A DNA stretch of 43,503 nucleotides from Hymenopellis radicata (Eukaryota; Basidiomycota; Agaricomycetes; Agaricales; Physalacriaceae), in the NCBI GenBank assembly GCA_015501595.1, contig JADNRX010000436.1, forward strand, positions 1 through 43,503, written 5' to 3'. A program made the position numbers and the translations under genes. The notes beneath the pieces were generated by a model. The model searched no databases. It saw only the letters and a list, made by a program, of their open reading frames with translations, and was not told the DNA's origin. This document shows positions 21,914 through 30,655 of this stretch, in pieces. Numbering within the stretch: position 1 is the first letter of the stretch; each line of letters begins with the position of its first letter.

Positions 21914-22663
21914 ATGGCCCCTTCCAAGCACGATTCAACTATTCAACCTGAACGGCTTTCCGACGACAGCGAGAAGTCGCACGGTGAACTGACTGCTGTA
22001 TCGGATGATCTTTATGAAATCGGTTCGTATGTGTGTTCAATGTCGCGGCTTCCTCTGATTGCGCATGTGCTCCCGTTTAGAATGTATTTATGCCGTACGC
22101 AAGACTGAGCACGGTTTGAGATACAGTGTCGGATGGTTCCAGTATGTGCCGGACGCCCGCTCGTGAGTTTCACTGTTCCCAACGCGAACGCTCATTTATT
22201 GTCTTATAGTTGGATAGCGGAAGAAGACATTATCGTCAACGAAGCAGTCGAAGCACTGTTGGCACGCTTCTGGGCCGAGGTCGAGCGTGTCCATAAGGAT
22301 ATCACTCGCAGGCGCTTCGCTAAACGAGCCCCACTCTACAAAAAATTCCGTGTCTCCGATGAATTCGCTGGTAAGCTGTGTTCTTTGCCTGGATGTCGTT
22401 GTATTTAGCTGATCCTGCTTCTGTTGTTCACAGCCGCTGAAGCGGAGATCTATTTCAATGCTGTTTTGGAAAGTCTTCGCTTGGAACATGAACACGATAT
22501 TGCCCACGCGACGGATAACGGCGGCGGTGAGAGCTTATCTATTTTCCGATACCCCATGCTCACAAATGTGTCTGCTCAGAGCCTGAGGCCGATGGTGTCT
22601 AACGGGCCGCTGCTATATACGCCACAGCGACAGCATCAACAAGCTGCCAGCCCTTTGTATTAA
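21914..22663 (+). CDS. Small stand-alone chromodomain protein
   Basis: Exons 21914-22022, 22081-22162, 22210-22370 and 22434-22663 join in phase (introns 58, 47 and 63 nt) to give 193 residues. About 32 residues in is YEIECIYAVRKTEHGLRYSVGWFQY, followed by ARSWIAEEDI. This is the chromodomain three-strand plus helix pattern: Y-E-(I/V)-E-x-I, then x-Y-x-V-x-W, then W-x-x-E-E-x-(I/L). Aromatic positions Y, W and F are kept as for methyl-lysine readers. A helical region with AVEALLARFWAEVERVH and a basic stretch follow; the tail is polar. No integrase or SET domain is attached. Known relatives bind methylated histone H3 or sit at the end of Ty3-type integrases, so a chromatin role or a domesticated retroelement tail are both open. 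Confidence 0.7.
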
Positions 22664-23010
22664 TTAAGTCCTCGATACTCGTTCATGTGTATACCGCCCT
22701 CGAATATCGTGTAGTTCCCGCCGTATGAATCATATGTCTTGTGTATACATTTGTTGGATATCGAGAGATGAAGGAAGGTGGCACATCCGTCATTAGTCTC
22801 TGTAACCTCACGATGCCGGATCCGATCTTAGTTGGGAAACTTCCACGCCGAAGAACGTGGCTTGTGGACATCCGGACTGGCGAAGATGAGCCTGCATGCA
22901 AATGCACATTTGGCTATCCGTCCTTCCTTACACGAAGCACGCTAACGCAACATCATCAAGTTATCTATTTCGTAAAGTAGGTCATGGTTGTACGTAAGTT
23001 GTCATGAATA
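22664..23010. other. Intergenic region between convergent genes
   Basis: This lies between the chromodomain stop and the stop of the minus-strand gene at 23011. Short overlapping frames exist on both strands; none has support. Confidence 0.4.
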
Positions 23011-24445
23011 TCAGTTGTCGACTTGCATATCATTTGGGGATGGTACGGTACCGAACTTCAAGTTATACTGAGGGTTTCCCGTGTTCATTGGCATCCCGTC
23101 TGGACCCGTGACTCCCGTGCCCACCGTACCCGAGCTGACTGGGATTGCGCCTGTACGCGTCTTGAGTCGGATTTCAGGCGTGCCCGTGTTGACGGCGACT
23201 CTGGCCGTATGGTCAACCACCTTCGTCTGTTTAGATGGCTGTTGAATGTCGATGTTCTTGTATTGTATCTTGCGCTTCAACGTTCCTTGGGACACTTTGG
23301 CCTGAATGGGAATGCTAGACGCCTGGGCCAATCGCATCCGCGTACTCTCCTGTATAATGAATCGATCATCCAGCCTGTTTCTAGTGCCACTTATACGTAC
23401 ATCGGAGAATTTCCTGTCCAATAACAGAATGGACCTGAGCTTTTAGTCGCATTGCCTTTTGGGGTGGCCCCCGGATCCCCTTGTCTACACCGAAGGGAAC
23501 GACGATAGGTGAGAATACGAGCTCCACGATGTCGCCGGCCTTGAATTCCGTGGGAGACACGCTTGTCACCCTGACATTTCTTTAGTAAATATTCATAGCG
23601 CAAACGACAGACTCACCGTTCTTCGTCGGCCTCGCCTTTCGGCTTCAGATACAAAACCTTGTTATCATCAGTATGGACGAAACCTTTCTTCGCGCCCCAA
23701 TCTTTCAACTCTCCATCATCATCCACCCCGTTCTCGAAAGCGACCTCAACGGTGTTATCGGACTTCTTCTCGAACAGACGATTCGAGAAATCGATACAGG
23801 GATATTCCTGCTTCTCCGACGTCGTCCACTCCCGTAAGACGCCTTCGGGAATCACACGCTTGAACTTGATCCACATCTCCTTGATGCTCTTTATCCCAAC
23901 ATCGAAGGTTTCCCCTCCAAGTCCTGTGAGTTTGATGGATTGCTGTGTGAAGTGCGGGCGACTGTAAAAATGAGTGACCATGGAACGCAGTAGTGTGTAC
24001 AGTACATACCCTGGTTTTTTATACGCGTGCAGGTCGAAAGGAGGAAGACGAGCGTCGACGATGATGCCATCCATGTAGAACATGGCTTCTTCGTTGGTTC
24101 CCTCCGTCGTAAGACGAAAGGTCTTCTTGCCATCGAAACTAACAGCGGCGTACTGGGGAAGACCTTCAGGCTAAGACGATGATCAATGAAAGCCATCAAC
24201 ATATGAACTTTACTTACCTCAGAACCAAGGTGACCTTCGATGGCGTGTGACCGCTTATTTGACACGGTATCTAAAGCGACCTCTTCGGACGCGTAAGTAA
24301 ATGCAGTCTTCAGCAAGCTGTCCTTCTTACTAGCGGTGTCTTTGTCGTAGTGAGACTCCATAAGTACGAGAATGGGGAGTAAGAAGAAACTGGCTAAAGC
24401 TGTCAGGAGTAGTGTCGAGCCAGGCTCACGCCGCGATCCCCTCAT
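23011..24445 (-). CDS. 426-residue protein with N-terminal hydrophobic segment
   Basis: Exons 24445-24218, 24170-24010, 23961-23617, 23579-23397 and 23374-23011 join in phase. Introns are 47, 48, 37 and 22 nt. The N-terminus has a hydrophobic segment, TLLLTALASFFLLPILVLM, which disappears if Met 24361 is used. The body is beta-rich with FYMDGIIVDARLPPFDLHAY and a WIKFKRVIPEGVL strand. Acidic turns follow, then VTSVSPTEFKAGDIVELVF. The C-terminus is Thr/Gly/Pro-rich. The layout recalls mushroom proteins that pair a small beta-sandwich with a disordered tail, but I cannot assign a domain. The last exon depends on removing GTATAAGTGGCACTAGAAACAG; without that the protein stops at 23381. Confidence 0.6.
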
Positions 24446-24688
24446 CGGGACCCTTCTCCTGTTTGCGTTGAAAAGGAAACCGTCGCTTAGACGAACCGAA
24501 TGTCAACGACACATTTCTGCTGGTAGTATTCAACGTCTCCTTGTTGGCATGATCACGCCCTGCTGGCCGGATGTTGCTTGGAGCCTGATAATTTAACCTT
24601 CTACGTCAACACCTAGTCGTCCAGAGTACATATTATCCGACTGTAGCGCCCACAAACATCGCACATCCCAACGGGTCAGGAAGATATC
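24446..24688. other. Probable divergent promoter region
   Basis: No coding feature is visible between the minus-strand start at 24445 and a plus-strand Met at 24689. Confidence 0.3.
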
Positions 24689-26976
24689 ATGTCGTTGGAC
24701 GCGGACGACGAGATGGCTCGTTACTATGCTGAAACACAAGATCGGTGAGCCTTGATTGCTCTGTATACAAGTTATTACTCACGGATTCTATAGGGAGGAT
24801 TCACCGTCTCCGGCGAGCAGAAAACACGGCCCCGTCCAACACCTATCAAGGTCAACAAGGGAAAGGCAAAGGCCAAGTATGTTCTCCCGATGTTACATTC
24901 AATCATACTCATGTTCACACCCAGTCCGGTGCCTGTTCTTCGAAGCCCCGTACAACTTGTGTCCAATCTTGAAGCTGCCAAAGCGGCGTTCGAAGCACTC
25001 CAGGCGGAGTTCCCGACGTTGACTTGTCAGTCTTGTATCATATTAACATCTGCACTGCCACACTCACGAACACACAGCAGTTCACAACCGAATCATCCAC
25101 CTGTTCCCGATGCGGCCCTACTCTTCGATGACGAGGCCGAAGTCGAACTCCGCACTCCGTACTCAATATCTCAGATGACGACGAGGATCCCATGAACGCG
25201 GAACCAGGCGTCCTCACCAAACACGGCTACGAGAAGGATAGCTTTGTGGAAGATGACCGGGATGAAGCCGAGGAGGATGATGAGGAAGAGGTCGACATGA
25301 TTTCTGTACATAGCGCGGAGTCCATACGCAGAAAAAGCGGGCACGATTGTGAGTTCATCGAGTTGTTGTTAAGCCTTTTCTAAGCCTGCATCAGTTCCGA
25401 CACATTCGATGATCAAGAAGTTAAGCCTCACAAGCAGATTGTACAACGTGTGTATTTTCCTTGGTACGGCGTCTACCCTGCTCAAGATTATATGTCAGCC
25501 GATGAAGAGTTTACTCGATATGAAGAAGACAACGATCCTGGTGCCCGACCCCGCCGCCCAATACGCCGTATCGCGAGATTTGAAGCACACCGATGTGCTG
25601 CATAAATTTTTGCACATACATGTAAATAAGGACCTTCCGTAGATGTCCTTCCAACTTTGTGAGCTTCTCTCTGAATAATTTCAAAGGCTGTCGACTTTCA
25701 AACCACCTTTGCTCATAACCCCGACTCTATCCACCGAACAGTTTCGTTTTCCGACGACCGGTTGAAAATAGAGTTCGCTAGACACGATTTGATGTGAGTA
25801 TCTTGTATGCCTGAATAGTTAACGATCTCATCGAACAACTCACAGAACTATCTTCAATTTTCTCAAGTTTGCTCGCCATGAAGAATTCGTCATCGTTGGC
25901 AACTGCCCGCCAACACGTTCACTACACTTTTGACACCTGGTCAGTCTGAGAACCTACGCTTGGTCTTGGCCGATACCGCGAGATCGCCATCTGTCTTCAG
26001 TTTGGCATCTCCTCCGCGTGCAACTTGAGGACACCTATCCGTCGCGGTACAAACAAGCCAATGAAACTGTTCGCACTCGCATACATACCATTCGAACATG
26101 CACAGCGTCTTGAAACCTCCGTTCTCGGTGCTTGTTTTGGGTTCTCCGGCTCCTCATCTCGCGCTCCTTTAGCTGAAATCGAGTTCGCCGGGAACACTCA
26201 ACTCATTATGGAAGCAACCACCAAGTCAGTCCCACGGGACGCCCAGAGCCACGATGGGGACATATTCCCTATGCGAGTAAGTATTATTAGAGTCCTCCGT
26301 TCACGAATGCTTACTATTGGTAGAACTGTTTTCGAAAGGTTCTGTACCGCAACCGAGAGCTGCCTCGACCAAATTCGGATCGACGAGTCAGACACCCTCT
26401 CCCAGGAAAGCGCAGGCCGATTCGGGTTATGTTGACGTGGCGATCCTTTCGACAAACCGAGTTAGTTTCCTAATTATTTTGATGTGATCCCGCTTGACAT
26501 ACGTTGAAGTTCCCATCTACGACGGACGTGGCGGTTTGAGACCAGACGAAAACTTATGGACCGGCTTCGCGCAGGTCCTGGCCAGTTTCCCTGTTCGGTA
26601 GCGATTACGATGAGGTGCCCGCCGACAGCCTGATAATGATTGGCTCGTCGTATAATCGATACAGTCGGGCAATTACCTCCCAGCTTATCCACAACCTGTG
26701 TTCGTCGTGGTCCTCGCTCTTGATCAGTCCGACGAGGATCCAGAACCCGTTCTAGCCAAGGCCACCACGTCTACTTCGAAGTCCACCCGTCCGAAGACAG
26801 TCCCTCTCCTTCGAAGTCAAAGGCTTCGAAGAAGGCAAGTTCATCATCCACATCTACACAGCAGCCTCCACCTACGACTCCAAAGACGCTGAAGAAAGGA
26901 AGATCGCTAGCGATGATGACCCCTCTACTTCTGGTACCAAGCCTCGTCGCTCTACTCGCGGCAATCCCAATTAGAT
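24689..26976 (+). CDS. Unresolved multi-exon region, one or two unknown genes
   Basis: Several plus-strand pieces look coding but could not be chained. A start, MSLDADDEMARYYAETQ (24689), precedes GTGAGC. Next are VPVLRSPVQLVSNLEAAKAAFEALQ (24915-25023) and a strongly acidic exon, EEDDEEEVDMISVHSAES (about 25260-25330). A segment HKQIVQRVYFPWYGVYPAQD lies near 25430-25500, and DRLKIEFARHDL at 25760-25795 is followed by a GTGAGT intron. Then YDGRGGLRPDENLWTGFAQVLASFP (26517-26600) and YLPAYPQPVFVVVLALD (26668-26720) form a pair I recall from an unnamed mushroom family. The region ends in a Ser/Lys/Pro-rich tail, with two frames open to about 26976. Treat the boundaries as approximate; frame breaks are likely. 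Confidence 0.3.
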
Positions 26977-27130
26977 CCTTCATGACTTACTTACGATTAA
27001 TGACTTTATGACCTTCCGATCTTTCTCTACGAATTATTGATGAATATAACGTGTTTCTGTTCAAGGTAACAATGGTGGTTTGAAGCAAGTGACTAAAAGT
27101 TCCGAGGCTGAGTCACCAGTGATCAACAAG

Positions 27131-27180
27131 TGCCGATGCAAACTCGGGATAAACGATCCGATCCCGAGTTTGCATCGGCA
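27131..27180. repeat. Perfect hairpin with 20-bp arms
   Basis: Left arm TGCCGATGCAAACTCGGGAT (27131-27150) and right arm ATCCCGAGTTTGCATCGGCA (27161-27180) are exact reverse complements separated by 10 nt. The flanking plus-strand frames (SSEAESPVINK before, SEAKSDAQALG after) are both coding-like but out of phase across the 50 bp. This suggests an insertion into or beside coding sequence. A second copy of the arm lies at 21675. Confidence 0.85.
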
Positions 27181-27311
27181 TCCGAGGCCAAGTCTGACGC
27201 TCAGGCGTTAGGTAATGCTTTCCTCCTTGCTTTAGACCATCACGTTGAAAACGCGTCCATGTAAGTTCAGATATCGACAATATGCCATTTTCCTCATTGT
27301 TTTGTTCTCAG

Positions 27312-30088
27312 ATGTCTGCCGTCGCAAAATTCCTTGATCTGGAAGCGTTGGATGAGGAGTTTGAGGATGAGGATGCTGGCTTGCCCGACGAAGATGTGTT
27401 TGAAGGTCTGCGATGTGCTATTAGCACTCTAACAATATGCTTATCACACATAGACTTCATTTCCCTCGACGAAACCGTTCCATCAACCCCCGACCATAAG
27501 TTACCCACCACAACAGTTTTGTCGGGCGCCAAAGGCCGTCTGCTTCGTCAATTCGCTGAAATCGAGAACCGTTATCACTCCTCCAGCTCTCCTACTCCCT
27601 CCGAACTCGACATTTCTGGGCCTAGCTCTGATACAGCCGACGCTGAATCTCTCGCCGAACCCGACACTAACGAAGTCCTTAATCAACATTGGACGGACAC
27701 TGCGCGCATCGAAGACGATATCGCTGCGCTGGCTGAAAACACTGTAAAGCTTACTTACACTTTGCTGTTATATTCCTTTAACCAGGTATATCTCCTCACA
27801 CTTACCCATATATGATCTTCTAATTATTCATTCAGTCGGGAACAGCGAGGATCGTCCAACAGCGATTGGTCGGGCTTCGAGATCATGCTCATGAGAGCTC
27901 TTCGACGTCGTAGACAGCTGGCTTGTTAAATAGCCCAGCGAACCAAAATATACATCCTCTTAGATTTCCATCCTCCTCTCGCTCGCTGCGCGACACATAC
28001 TCCCTCTCTCAATTCGAGCAGTTCCTTCGTAGCCAATTCCCTTCCATCATACATCGTCTCGTCTTCAGATCGACGATCCACATGAAAAAACACGCCGCAC
28101 TGCGATGCAGAACCCCCTCATACACGAATTGGACTGGTAAATGGGTCACCATCCGTGGAGGGAAGCATGATGGCGATGTTGGTTTCGCTATCACGGCGAT
28201 TCATACTACGATGTCTTGATCCTGCCTCGGATAGATACATCCGACTACACCGCCGCTCTGAACTCGAACGGGAAGCGGCCCCGAATGTCATTTCACCCCC
28301 GTCCCTCTCCCAGCCTATTGGAGACCGGACGTCTCATCCTCAAACAGTACATAAAAGGCACCGCCATCATGTCATACACCAAACGAGGTTTCGTGGATTG
28401 CGTTTATTCTGTATATGAATCTTTCCCCGGTAAACGATTTCTAGACGATCTGCAAGTCGTCAGATGTCGCCGAGAAACTTTATGCGAGGCGTTGCACATC
28501 CTGCCGCATCCACATGCACTTTTCCTCCAGTCGACATCCCACCACATACACCTCCATAACATTCCCTATCCCGCCGCGTGGCGCTTATTCAAAAACGATC
28601 TCGTCGAATTCCCCATTTCCGCCGTGGTGCCAGATGACGATGACCCCGACGAACCATTACCAATAGCACCAATGACTCTGACAGGCAGAATATTCGATAT
28701 CTATGGCGAGACAGTCGAGATCGAACTTGAACCTCAGTTCAAGGATTGGTCGATGATCGAGGTCTGGTCAAACAAAGTCGTAAAGTGCCTCGACCTCAAC
28801 GAATTCGTCACCGTCAGGTTGTCAGAGGAGAAGGTAATTGGTGGATGGGTGATGGCCAAGTCTGCTCGTACGGTCGATATCTTTCTACAGGACAGCTTTC
28901 AAGATAAACATGTAGCAAAGGCATGTACTTTCAACCTCCGTTATAAAGTCTTGCTAACTCATGAGACTAGATGATGACGATGTATCGAAACGCATGCCAA
29001 CGTGTCGAACACAACCCCGACTTCCGACTTACTGTTGGCTTGAACACGGCGACAAACGAAAAACATCCGGAGATCAACCCAGCATTGTTGCCCTCACCTT
29101 TACCCAATGCCGTGGATGCATCCTCCTACTATACAGGCACAGCTCCTTGGCTCGGTACGAGCATAGTTATCACGCACGGACTTCATAAAGGCCGCCGAGC
29201 AAACGTCGTCGATGTAGCGTTATCGGATCAAGACGAGAGTGGCCTCCTAGTTCAGTGTGTGCTGTATGGTGAGACCACACAGGGCTCAGCAACCTTCTCC
29301 ATCGGTTACACTCATGTCGTCGACGAACAGTAAGTTTATAACACTTTCATCGTATTCACCCGCCGACCGTGTGTAGGACAGGCTGGCCTCTCCGCGTAGC
29401 TCGACCTCTGAGTAACGCCCAAAGCGATCAGCGGCTTCAGAGGTAATAACAGTTACTTCCTGCGCGAAATTAAGACCAGCTGGCAGACACGCATCGATTC
29501 CCGCCCCCCGCTAACAAACACCTCGGATCCTTCTCCAAATGATGTTGCTCCGACGACGTGCACTGGCTGCTCTTACCTTGCCTCCTAGGCCGTGACGTAC
29601 AAGTCATCTGGGCGAACTCGAAAGCCAAGCGTCCGCGTCCCTTTGTGGTCAGACCTGTCGTGTACGGCTCCTTAGTGGAAATACGCATTCGAGAGAAGGC
29701 GGGCTGCAATGGGAAAGCTGTACCCACACAAACTTATCACCCAAACATCCAGGCCGCCAAGCCGACAAACTCAATCGCTGGATGTGTATCCGTGGTTACC
29801 ACAAAGGCACTTTCTGGCGCGGACTTCAATATCACACAGCCGCCTCGATCGGCGTCGACAACAACGAGGCCGTAAAAAGGACCAGTGGTCGGTATTTCAA
29901 GTCGATGAAGTGCCGGCGAGAAAGACCGCGATCTCAATGTGCGGGCTCTCATTCTGGACGAGGATCTTGTGGAGTTGGTGGATTCCGCACACGAACGATC
30001 TCTAAATGAGGAGTATGGCGCCCGTCGAGTAGGCACCCGCGACAAAGTAGACGATCCGTTCCTGATTAGTGTAGAAGACTTCACGTAA
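27312..30088 (+). CDS. Spt5-like KOW-domain protein with frame breaks
   Basis: Exons 27312-27405, 27454-27743, 27836-27909 and 27964 onward join in phase. The N-terminus is acidic (LDLEALDEEFEDEDAGLPDED), as in Spt5 relatives. The first KOW unit is GKWVTIRGGKHDGDVGFAIT followed by YYDVLILPRI. The second lies near 28680-28870 (FVTVRLSEEKVIGGWV). The third, PWLGTSIVITHGLHKGRRANVVDV, lies near 29145-29215. A strand pair LLGRDVQVIWANSKAKRPRPFVV follows near 29580-29645. The C-terminus is acidic (ALILDEDLVELVDS) and ends at a TAA, 30086-30088. The frame slips by one missing base near 28185-28190, again near 29930, and around 29330-29560 and 29700-29900 the exon structure is unclear. True Spt5 binds RNA polymerase II; mushrooms carry many divergent KOW copies of unknown role. 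This may be a decaying member. Confidence 0.6.
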
Positions 30089-30251
30089 CTTGCACAATGT
30101 AGAAAAACTCCAATGTACTGTAATACAACAAACAAATGCAGACACTCCTATTTACCTCTCTTGACTCCTACCACCATGTCGACCGAATCTATTTCAAGTC
30201 CCCCCATATGATCATTCTGCTGCACGTGATGTGAGATCGGAGCCGGCCCGA

Positions 30252-30331
30252 CCCGATCACATGACTAAAAGTCACGGACCTGCCCTCCACACCGGCCTTT
30301 GCTCCATTTGATAACATGACTGTATGTCATG
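30252..30331. repeat. Two related stem units CATGAC-N5-GTCA
   Basis: GATCACATGACTAAAAGTCACG (from 30255) and GATAACATGACTGTATGTCATG (from 30310) are imperfect copies about 55 bp apart, each able to form a short stem. Their 3' flanks also resemble each other (GCTCCATTTGA and GCTCCATATGA). They lie just left of the Helitron-like coding region and may belong to its left end. Confidence 0.5.
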
Positions 30332-30634
30332 ACCCGACGGGCAACATCAACCCCGCCGGACTATGCTCCATATGAGTTCCAGCCATACGCTGAAGAAGAC
30401 TTCACTCCATATGAGTGCCTGCCATATGCAGATGTTCAAGTAACTCGATTCGAGCATCTGCCATATGTAGTTAATCCCCGTTTATTAAAGAGAAAGTTGA
30501 CTTATGAACAAAAACCCTCATCGTTACTTGACATTTTGCTACATCGTGTTCAAATAAAACGAGATCAGGCTGATATAAACAAAGCTTGTTTAAATGATGT
30601 TATATATTGGAATATTTATAACATCTCCAAATAG
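30329..30634 (+). CDS. Helitron 5' open frame with 13-residue repeats
   Basis: The frame gives 101 residues. Residues about 12-50 hold three tandem units of 13 residues: APYEFQPYAEEDF, TPYECLPYADVQV and TRFEHLPYVVNPR. They come from exact 39-bp spacing (30366, 30405 and 30444). The remainder (KRKLTYEQKPSSLLDILLHRVQIKRDQAD) is helical and A/T-rich in codon choice. It is probably the N-terminus of the transposon protein or a separate small accessory protein. The base composition changes inside this frame at about 30484. Confidence 0.5.
   Translation: MTRRATSTPPDYAPYEFQPYAEEDFTPYECLPYADVQVTRFEHLPYVVNPRLLKRKLTYEQKPSSLLDILLHRVQIKRDQADINKACLNDVIYWNIYNISK
30366..30482 (+). repeat. Three tandem 39-bp units
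   Basis: Units start at 30366, 30405 and 30444. The first two begin CTCCATATGAG and the third begins CTCGATTCGAG; CTGCCATATG recurs in the second halves. Because 39 is divisible by 3 the frame stays open. Confidence 0.75.
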
Positions 30635-30655
30635 TCCGTTATCTATACAGATCAT

